DNA of 64,000 nt, from contig OU696580.1 in the NCBI GenBank assembly GCA_916048095.2, positions 9,212,243 to 9,276,242 on the forward strand, in the 5' to 3' direction. Source of the stretch: Sacculina carcini. Lineage: Eukaryota > Arthropoda > Thecostraca > Sacculinidae. Under the pieces are notes generated by a model that saw only the letters and a program-made list of their open reading frames with translations, made no database searches and had not been told where the DNA came from. Position numbers and translations under genes: made by a program. Below, in pieces: positions 20,050 through 29,000 of this stretch. Within the stretch, counting starts at the first letter, position 1. Every line of letters begins with the position of its first letter.

Positions 20050-23039
20050 AAGTGTTACCCCCAAAAGTGCCCCAAGTGTTAAGTGCCCCAAGTGTTACCT
20101 AAGTGTGCCCTAAGTGTTACCTAAGTGTGCCCTAAGTGTTACCTAAGTGTGCCCTAAGTGTTACCTAAGTGTGCCCTAAGTGTTACCCAAGTGTGCCCTA
20201 AGTGTGCCCTAAGTGTTACCTAAATGTGCCCTAAGTGTTACCTAAGTGTGCCCTAAGTGTTACCTAAGTGTGCCCTAAGTGTTACCTAAGTGTGCCCTAA
20301 GTGTTACCTAAGTGTGCCCTAAGTGTTACCTAAGTGTTATCTAAGTGTGCCCTAAGTGTTACCTAAGTGTTACCTAAGTGTGCCCTAAGTGTTACCCAAG
20401 TGTGCCCTAAGTGTAACCTAAGTGTGCCCTAAGTGTTACCTAAGTGTTACCTAAGTGTGCCCTAAGTGTTACCTAAGTGTGCCCTAAGTGTTACCTAAGT
20501 GTGTCCTAAGTGTTACCTAAGTGTTACCTAAGTTTTACCTAAGTGTGTCCTAAGTGTTACCTAAGTGTTACCTAAGTGTGCCCTAAGTGTTACCTAAGTG
20601 TTACCTAAGTGTGCCCTAAGTGTTACCCAAGTGTTACCTAAGTGTTACCCAAGTGTTACCTAAGTGTGCCCTAAGTGTTACCTAAGTGTTACCTAAGTGT
20701 GCCCTAAGTGTTACCTAAGTGTGCCCTAAGTGTTACCTAAGTGTGTCCTAAGTGTTACCTAAGTGTTACCTAAGTGTTACCTAAGTGTGTCCTAAGTGTT
20801 ACCTAAGTATTACCTAAGTTTGCCCTAAGTGTTACCTAAGTGTGCCCTAAGTGTTACCTAAGTGTGCCCTAAGTGTAACCTAAGTGTGCCCTAAGTGTTA
20901 CCTAAGTGTTACTTAAGTGTTACCTAAGTCTTACCTAAGTGTTACCTAAGTGTGCCCTAAGTGTTACCTATGTGTTACCTAAGTGTTACCTAAGTGTGCC
21001 CTAAGTGTTACCTAAGTGTGCCCTAAGTGTTACCTAAGTGTGCCCTAAGTGTAACCTAAGTGTTACCTAAGTGTACCCTAAGTGTTACCTAAGTGTTACC
21101 TAAGTGTTACCTAAGTGTGCCCTAAGTGTTACCTAAGTGTGCCCTAAGTGTTACCTAAGTGTGCCCTAAGTGTTACCTAAGTGTGTCCTAAGTGTTACCT
21201 AAGTGTTACCTAAGAGTTACCTAAGTGTGCCCTAAGTGTTACCTATGTGTGCCCTAAGTGTTACCTAAGTGTGCCCTAAGTGTTACCTAAGTGTTACCTA
21301 AGTGTGCCCTAAGTGTTACCTAAGTGTGCCCTAAGTGTAACCTAAGTGTTACCTAAGTGTTACCTAAGTGTGCCCTAAGTGTTACCTAAGTGTTACCTAA
21401 GTGTGCCCTAAGTGTTACCTAAGTGTGCCCTAAGTGTTACCTAAGTGTGTCCTAAGTGTTACCTAAGTGTTACCTAAGTGTTACCTAAGTGTGTCCTAAG
21501 TGTTACCTAAGTATTACCTAAGTGTGCCCTAAGTGTTACCTAAGTGTGCCCTAAGTGTTACCTAAGTGTGCCCTAAGTGTTACCTAAGTGTGCCCTAAGT
21601 GTTACCTAAGTGTTACCTAAGTGTGCCCTAAGTGTTACCTAAGTGTGTCCTAAGTGTTACCTAAGTGTTACCTAAGTGTGCCCTAAGTGTTACCTAAGTG
21701 TTACCTAAGTGTTACCTAAGTGTTACCCAAGTGTTACCTAAATGTTACCTAAGTGTGCCCTAAGTGTTACCTAAGTGTGGCCTAAGTGTTACCTAAGTGT
21801 GCCCTAAGTGTGCCCTAAGTGTTACCTAAGTGTGTCCTAAGTGTTACCTAAGTGTTACCTAAGTGTGCCCTAAGTGTTACCTAAGTGTGCCCTAAGTGTT
21901 ACCTAAGTGTGCCCTAAGTGTTACCTAAATGTGCCCTAAGTGTTACCTAAGTGTGCCCTAAGTGTTACCTAAGTGTGCCCTAAGTGTTACCTAAGTGTTA
22001 CCTAAGTGTGCCCTAAGTGTTACCTAAGTGTGCCCTAAGTGTTACCTAAGTGTGCCCTAAGTGTTACCTAAGTGTTACCTAAGTGTGCCCTAAGTGTTAC
22101 CTAAGTGTGTCCTAAGTGTTACCTAAGTGTTACCTAAGTGTTACCTAAGTGTTACCTAAGTGTGCCCTAAGTGTTACCTATGTGTGCCCTAAGTGTTACC
22201 TAAGTGTGCCCTAAGTGTTACCTAAGTGTTACCTAAGTGTGCCCTAAGTGTTACCTAAGTGTGCCCTAAGTGTAACCTAAGTGTTACCTAAGTGTTACCT
22301 AAGTGTGCCCTAAGTGTTACCTAAGTGTGCCCTAAGTGTTACCTAAGTGTGTCCTAAGTGTTACCTAAGTGTTACCTAAGTGTGCCCTAAGTGTTACCTA
22401 AGTGTGCCCTAAGTGTTACCTAAGTGTGCCCTAAGTGTTACCTAAGTGTGCCCTAAGTGTTACCTAAGTGTTACCTAAGTGTGCCCTAAGTGTTACCTAA
22501 GTGTGCCCTAAGTGTTACCTAAGTGTGTCCTAAGTGTTACCTAAGTGTTACCTAAGTGTTACCTAAGTGTGTCCTAAGTGTTACCTAAGTGTTACCTAAG
22601 TGTGCCCTAAGTGTTACCTAAGTGTGCCCTAAGTGTTATCTAAGTGTGCCCTAAGTGTGACCTAAGTGTGCCCTAAGTGTTACCTAAGTGTTACCTAAGT
22701 GTTACTTAAGTGTTACCTAAGTGTTACCTAAGTGTTACCTAAGTGTGCCCTAAGTGTTACCTATGTGTGCCCTAAGTGTTACCCAAGTGTGCCCTAAGTG
22801 TTACCTAAGTGTTACCTAAGTGTCCCCCAAGTTTTACCTAAGTGTGTCCTAAGTGTTACCTAAGTGTTACCTAAGTGTTACCTAAGTGTGTCCTAAGTGT
22901 TACCTAAGTGTTACCTAAGTGTGCCCTAAGTGTTACCTAAGTGTGTCCTAAGTGTTACCTAAGTGTTACCTAAGTGTTACCTAAGTGTGTCCTAAGTGTT
23001 ACCTAAGTGTTACCTAAGTGTGCCCTAAGTGTTACCTAA
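20050..23039. repeat. 11-bp satellite array, left arm (about 270 monomers)
   Basis: Tandem 11-mers of three main kinds: A = AAGTGTTACCT, B = AAGTGTGCCCT and C = AAGTGTGTCCT. They occur in irregular AB, AAB and AAC order, giving 22-, 33- and 44-bp sub-periods. The first units at 20,050-20,090 are off-length (AAAAGTGTTACCCCC, AAGTGCCCC), as expected at an array edge. On the minus strand each unit reads TTAGG-NN-ACAC. No reading frame survives, as each unit brings TAA/TAG stops and 11 is not divisible by 3. The arm ends at the TAA target copy (23,037-23,039) of the inserted Harbinger element. Confidence 0.98.
23037..23039. repeat. Harbinger target duplication TAA, left
   Basis: TAA directly before the GGCCGGGG end, repeated at 26,034-26,036. 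The 3-bp TWA duplication is the mark of PIF/Harbinger. Confidence 0.85.
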
Positions 23040-23086
23040 GGCCGGGGACACACTGGGCGTTTTTGTGCCGAGCGTTTTTTTTGCCG
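23040..23086 (+). repeat. Harbinger left terminal inverted repeat, 47 bp
   Basis: Starts GGCCGGGGACACACTGGGCG and ends in an eight-T run plus GCCG. It is the exact reverse complement of 25,987-26,033. Confidence 0.95.
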
Positions 23087-23173
23087 TCGCCGTCGTATCA
23101 GTAGTGGCGTGCATGAAGCTATTGCGCCGTACACATTGAGCGGCAAACCTGCCGAGCGTTTTTTTTGTCGTCG
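23067..23173 (+). repeat. Subterminal direct repeats, possible transposase-binding sites
   Basis: The 23-bp motif starting GCCGAGCG followed by eight T and GYCGTCG occurs at 23,067-23,089 and 23,151-23,173 with one difference. A related GTCGTCGACG plus T-run lies at 23,222-23,244. At the other end GCCGAGCG occurs in inverted orientation. Repeated subterminal motifs are where Harbinger DNA-binding proteins would be expected to bind. That role is inferred. Confidence 0.65.
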
Positions 23174-23387
23174 ACGACAGCAATGTTGCCGCTCACTGCC
23201 ACTACTTTCGCGACGGCAAAAATGTCGTCGACGTTTTTTTTGCCGCCCACGCGGGTGGTGGCTCACGTGACTCAATGCGCTGATTCACACTTGTGCTTGT
23301 CGCTGACAGCATAGCGTGTTGCAGTGTTGATTCTATCGTGTCAGCGTCATTGTGTCAGCGTGTGTTCTGGTTTAACTTTGTATTGTC

Positions 23388-25413
23388 ATGGCTGCTGCGG
23401 AACAGATAGACAATGAATTGTTGATACATCTCGTCCAGGAAAGGCCGGTACTATGGGACAAGAGTTTAGGTATATTTAAAGACAGGAATGAAACGAAGAA
23501 TGCATGGTTAGACGTTTGTAGGAATTTGATGGCTGGCTTCGATTTGCTGGAAGATGGCAGAAAGAACAGTTTCGGTAAGTATTTCAGTTTCAATTTCCAT
23601 AGAATATACTTTTTTGCGTTGTAATTGATATTTTTATAACGCATACAATTAATTCATTGTGTAGAATATAAGAAACATCGTATAAATATAAAATGTGTAT
23701 TACATCAAGGACATCACACACATACACAAATCATATACAAAATTCATATCGTTATGCTGGTCTTTCTCCACTAATGTGGGCTTTCAGATTTTTGACATTT
23801 GCCATGGAATGCTACCGACACTTGACACAAAATACTTGCAGAGAATGTTTCTCACATTGTTGGCCTTCAAGCCACCTCTTGTGTTGCACGGTAATTGAAT
23901 GTTTTCAAGTCCTGTTATTGACATGGTATCTTCAACTACGTACCCATCTCTATCCCTAATAAAATTGTGAAGCACAATACAAGCTTTCACTATATCAGTA
24001 GCAAACTCAGGTTGTACACTTAAAGGGCGGTGGAAAATCCTCCATTTGTTACTGAGTATTCCAAAGGTACATTCTATGTACCTTCTTGCTCTACAGAGTC
24101 TGTAGTTGAATATCCTTTTCTCAACAGTTAAGTGAGTGCCACCGTAGGGTCTAAGCAAATGGTTATGCAGGCCAAATGCAGCATCCGCAACGAAAAAATA
24201 AGGTACCTTCGGGCTTTCTGTTCCTGGTAGACACTTCTCTTCCGGTAGAATATGGGAGCCACTTTCAATTGATTTCCACAGTTTTGTGTCCTTGAAAATC
24301 GAAGAATCACAGTCTTTTCCATAACTTCCAATATTCACAAAGGTAAACCTGTACGAACTGTCTGCGATAGCCATCAACACAATTGAATAATACTCTTTGT
24401 AATTGAAGTACATGGAGCCACTTCCCACTGGGCACTCGAGACGGATGTGTTTCCCGTCTACGGCGCCAATACAATGAGGAAAATTTGCTATGTCTTCAAA
24501 TCCGTTTGATGACACCTCCCAGGTATTTTTGGTCGGTTGTGGGATGCATTTACTTTGTAAAACCACCCAGATAGCTTGACACACGTCCTTTACAATCAGT
24601 CTTGCTGTAGATATTCCAACTCGATACGAGTAGTGAAGGTCGACAAATGTGCATCCACTGGCCAAATACCTGAAAATACAATCATTATATTAGTGTATAT
24701 TCTTCATATTATCCTTATTTGTTTTTATATTATTGTTTCCAGGTCAGGATGTGATCAAGAGATGGAAGCACTTGCGTGATTCGTTCGCGAGATCACAAAG
24801 AAGAGTGAAAACTACAAAAGCAAGTGGCTCGCAGGCGTCTAGGGCGAGGACGTATGTATTCAGCGAAGAACTGCAGTTTTTGCGCAAAATATACGAAAAG
24901 AGGTCATCGGATGAAAATTACAGATACACAGACGAAAATGCCGAAGAAACAAATACTCCAATATCACCGGAGGAAACGACAGTGGAGAAAACGGCGAATA
25001 CTACACAAGAACAAGAACTTGGTGCAAAAAGACACCGGAAGAAAATGGATGAAATAGACATTAAAATATTAGAAACGCTAAAAAGCGACACAGAAAATGA
25101 GAACCACAAGCTGAAGTTCTTCAAAAGTCTGCTTACACACGTGAACAAATTCGACGATAATCAATGGCTTCAATGCCAAATCGAATTCTTAGATGTTATT
25201 TCAAGAATTAAAAGCACAACTCCTACCACTTCTTATTCGCTTCATACACCATCGTATTCTAACATTCAGCAATTGCCTCAATCAGCACATTTCACAGCAC
25301 CGAACATCCAATCACAATTCACCAATTCACCAGTCGCCATTGGAAATCAGCTCACAAGTCCTTCAGTTGGTTCACTTTCTTCAACTGACACCCTTGATTT
25401 CTCTGTAATGTAA
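23388..25413 (+). CDS. Harbinger MADF/BESS DNA-binding protein, two exons (23388-23574, 24743-25413)
   Basis: Exon 1 (62 codons plus one base) ends TTCG|GTAAGT. Exon 2 follows TTTCCAG and restores the frame through a split Gly, giving 285 residues. Residues about 11-92 form a MADF (Myb/SANT-like) domain: LIHLVQERPVLWD, then KNAWLDVCRNL in exon 1, completed by VIKRWKHLRDSFARSQRR in exon 2. An acidic/Lys-rich linker follows, then a BESS-like segment at about 186-217 (LKFFKSLL...IEFLDVISRI), then a Ser/Thr/Gln-rich tail. In PIF/Harbinger elements such a second protein helps the transposase reach the nucleus and bind the ends. The intron (23,575-24,742) contains the transposase's second exon on the other strand. 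Confidence 0.88.
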
Positions 25414-25805
25414 TGTTTTTCACCATATCATTGTATGTTGTCGTGAATTTGATTTCTATGTATGAGATGTTTCAATATATGTATGGTTTTGAAAACAAAT
25501 ATTTTGACTCACCTCAAAGTTATAGCGAGCATTTCCACCGGCTGAATGCAGTTCCTCAGTCTGGTATTTTCACGTTGTATGTGATTTTCCAACATATTAT
25601 GCAGTTCGTCGAATGAAGAGATTGACATTCTGAAGTAATTGAAAAATTTATCTTCATCGTTTCTCAAGTCAGGAAACAGTGTGTAAAAGGCTCCAACATT
25701 CTCTCTCTTTTGATTAATAGGATGAATCCAAATTAACCTGTTTTTTTGCCGTTTCTTTGCTTGACGACGATATAATAACAATGCAAGCAATTGCTTTCTA
25801 TCCAT
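23784..25805 (-). CDS. Harbinger DDE transposase (HARBI1/PIF-type), two exons (25805-25513, 24669-23784)
   Basis: Exon 1 starts MDRKQLLALLLYRRQ and ends ITL plus AG before the donor GTGAGT. Exon 2 starts after TTTTCAG with G, restoring Arg and giving LRYLASGCTF, the conserved LRYLA-G phrase of the HARBI1 helix-turn-helix region. The product is 392 residues, a usual length for the family. The DDE_Tnp_4 catalytic triad is visible: Asp about 169 (IGAVDGKHI), Asp about 260 (FVADAAFG) and Glu about 297 (RRYIECTFGIL). No break was seen. The intron (24,670-25,512) contains the second exon of the MADF gene. I chose the start MDRKQ (25,805) over a more upstream ATG at 25,976 because it opens the family-like basic N-terminus. 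Confidence 0.9.
24670..24742. promoter_or_regulatory. Back-to-back splice acceptors on opposite strands
   Basis: This 73-bp AT-rich segment ends in an acceptor AG on each strand: TTTCCAG at 24,741-24,742 for the MADF gene (plus) and TTTTCAG at 24,671-24,670 for the transposase (minus). Branch-point and pyrimidine-tract sequence for both genes must be packed into the same 70 bases. Confidence 0.8.
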
Positions 25806-25986
25806 GTTCACTTGAAATGATCGGGAACACGCAGTACTAGTAGCAATATATACAACACTGGTACGCACCCTGACTGCACTGTGGTCAGTGATCAAATGAG
25901 TGACGTATGTGAGTGAGCGGGTGAGAGGACGACAAAATAAACGCCAAGTGTGTTCCCACTTGAGCGGCGACGGCAAAACGAACGCT

Positions 25987-26033
25987 CGGCAAAAAAAACG
26001 CTCGGCACAAAAACGCCCAGTGTGTCCCCGGCC
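25987..26033 (-). repeat. Harbinger right terminal inverted repeat, 47 bp
   Basis: Exact reverse complement of 23,040-23,086. It is followed by TAA. Confidence 0.95.
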
Positions 26034-29000
26034 TAAGTGTGCCCTAAGTGTGACCTAAGTGTGCCCTAAGTGTTACCTAAGTGTGTCCTAAGTGTTACCT
26101 AAGTGTTACCTAAGTGTGCCCTAAGTGTTACCTAAGTGTGCCCTAAGTGTTACCTAAGTGTGCCCTAAGTGTTACCTAAGTGTGCCCTAAGTGTTACCTA
26201 AGTGTGCCCTAAGTGTGTCCTAAGTGTGCCCTAAGTGTTACCTAAGTGTTACCTAAGTGTCCCCCAAGTTTTACCTAAGTGTGTCCTAAGTGTTACCTAA
26301 GTGTTACCTGAGTGTTACCTAAGTGTGTCCTAAGTGTTACCTAAGTGTTACCTAAGTGTGCCCTAAGTGTAACCTAAGTGTTACCTAAGTGTTACCTAAG
26401 TGTGCCCTAAGTGTTACCTAAGTGTGCCCTAAGTGTTACCTAAGTGTGTCCTAAGTGTTATCTAAGTGTTACCTAAGTGTGCCCTAAGTGTTACCTAAGT
26501 GTGCCCTAAGTGTTACCTAAGTGTGCCCTAAGTGTTACCTAAGTGTGCCCTAAGTGTTACCTAAGTGTTACCTAAGTGTGCCCTAAGTGTTACCTAAGTG
26601 TGCCCTAAGTGTTACCTAAGTGTGTCCTAAGTGTTACCTAAGTGTTACCTAAGTGTTACCTAAGTGTGTCCGAAGTGTTACCTAAGTGTTATCTAAGTGT
26701 GCCCTAAGTGTTACCTAAGTGTGCCCTAAGTGTTATCTAAGTGTGCCCTAAGTGTGACCTAAGTGTGCCCTAAGTGTTACCTAAGTGTTACCTAAGTGTT
26801 ACTTAAGTGTTACCTAAGTGTTACCTAAGTGTTACCTAAGTGTGCCCTAAGTGTTACCTATGTGTGCCCTAAGTGTTACCCAAGTGTGCCCTAAGTGTTA
26901 CCTAAGTGTTACCTAAGTGTCCCCCAAGTTTTACCTAAGTGTGTCCTAAGTGTTACCTAAGTGTTACCTAAGTGTTACCTAAGTGTGTCCTAAGTGTTAC
27001 CTAAGTGTTACCTAAGTGTGCCCTAAGTGTTACCTAAGTGTGTCCTAAGTGTTACCTAAGTGTTACCTAAGTGTTACCTAAGTGTGTCCTAAGTGTTACC
27101 TAAGTGTTACCTAAGTGTGCCCTAAGTGTTACCTAAGTGTGCCCTAAGTGTGCCCTAAGTGTAACCTAAGTGTTACCTAAGTGTTACTTAAGTGTGCCCT
27201 AAGTGTGTCCTAAGTGTTACCTAAGTGTTACCTAAGTGTGCCCTAAGTGTTACCTAAGTGTGCCCTAAGTGTTACCTAAGTGTGTCCTAAGTGTTACCTA
27301 AGTGTTACCTAAGTGTGCCCTAAGTGTTACCTAAGTGTGCCCTAAGTGTTACCTAAGTGTGCCCTAAGTGTGTCCTAAGTGTGCCCTAAGTGTTACCTAA
27401 GTGTTACCTAAGTGTCCCCCCAAGTTTTACCTAAGTGTGTCCTAAGTGTTACCTAAGTGTTACCTGAGTGTTACCTAAGTGTGCCCTAAGTGTAACCTAA
27501 GTGTTACCTAAGTGTTACCTAAGTGTGCCCTAAGTGTTTACCTAAGTGTGCCCTAAGTGTTACCTAAGTGTGTCCTAAGTGTTACCTAAGTGTTACCTAA
27601 GTGTGCCCTAAGTGTTACCTAAGTGTGCCCTAAGTGTTACCTAAGTGTGCCCTAAGTGTTACCTAAGTGTGCCCTAAGTGTTACCTAAGTGTTACCTAAG
27701 TGTGCCCTAAGTGTTACCTAAGTGTGCCCTAAGTGTTACCTAAGTGTGTCCTAAGTGTTACCTAAGTGTTACCTAAGTGTTACCTAAGTGTGTCCGAAGT
27801 GTTACCTAAGTGTTACCTAAGTGTGCCCTAAGTGTTACCTAAGTGTGCCCTAAGTGTTATCTAGGTGTGCCCTAAGTGTGACCTAAGTGTGCCCTAAGTG
27901 TTACCTAAGTGTTACCTAAGTGTTACTTAAGTGTTACCTAAGTGTTACCTAAGTGTTACCTAAGTGTGCCCTAAGTGTTACCTATGTGTGCCCTAAGTGT
28001 TACCCAAGTGTGCCCTAAGTGTTACCTAAGTGTTACCTAAGTGTCCCCCAAGTTTTACCTAAGTGTGTCCTAAGTGTTACCTAAGTGTTACCTAAGTGTT
28101 ACCTAAGTGTGTCCTAAGTGTTACCTAAGTGTTACCTAAGTGTGCCCTAAGTGTTACCTAAGTGTGTCCTAAGTGTTACCTAAGTGTTACCTAAGTGTTA
28201 CCTAAGTGTGTCCTAAGTGTTACCTAAGTGTTACCTAAGTGTGCCCTAAGTGTTACCTAAGTGTGCCCTAAGTGTGCCCTAAGTGTAACCTAAGTGTTAC
28301 CTAAGTGTTACTTAAGTGTGCCCTAAGTGTGTCCTAAGTGTTACCTAAGTGTGCCCTAAGTGTTACCTAAGTGTGCCCTAAGTGTTACCTAAGTGTGCCC
28401 TAAGTGTTACCTAAGTGTTACCTAAGTGTGCCCTAAGTGTTACCTAAGTGTGCCCTAAGTGTTACCTAAGTGTGCCCTAAGTGTAACCTAAGTATGCCCT
28501 AAGTGTTACCTAAGTGTGTCCTAAGTGTTACCTAAGTGTTACCTAAGTGTTACCTAAGTGTGCCCTAAGTGTTACCTAAGTGTGCCCTAAGTGTTACCTA
28601 AGTGTGCCCTAAGTGTTACCTAAGTGTTACCTAAGTGTTACCTAAGTGTGTCCTAAGTGTTACCTAAGTGTTACCTAAGTGTGCCCTAAGTGTTACCTAA
28701 GTGTGCCCTAAGTGTTACCTAAGTGTGCCCTAAGTGTTACCTAAGTGTGCCCTAAGTGTTACCTAAGTGTTACCTAAGTGTGCCCTAAGTGTTACCTAAG
28801 TGTGTCCTAAGTGTTACCTAAGTGTTACCTAAGTGTTACCTAAGTGTTACCTAAGTGTGCCGTAAGTGTTACCTAAGTGTGTCCTAAGTGTTACCTAAGT
28901 ATTACTTAAGTGTGCCCTAAGTGTTACCTAAGTGTGCCCTAAGTGTTACCTAAGTGTGCCCTAAGTGTTACCTAAGTGCTACCTAAGTGTGCCCTAAGTG

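Larger units (their letters stand above)
23040..26033. mobile_element. Complete PIF/Harbinger DNA transposon, 2,994 bp
   Basis: Both ends carry the same 47-bp terminal inverted repeat with no mismatch, starting GGCCGGGGACACACTGGGCG. It is flanked by TAA on both sides and lies inside the 11-bp satellite. It carries the two genes expected of an autonomous Harbinger: a DDE transposase on the minus strand and a MADF/BESS DNA-binding partner on the plus strand. Both frames are open and both introns have canonical GT...AG borders. The perfect ends and intact genes suggest a recent and perhaps still mobile copy. The genes interlock, each with an exon in the other's intron. Confidence 0.95.

Noticed and set aside
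23036-23275. 79-codon minus-strand open frame with Arg/Arg-Gln-Lys repeats
   Set aside because: It lies in the Harbinger left inverted end and subterminal repeats. Its repeats come from the repeated GCCG/T-run motifs, not from a gene.
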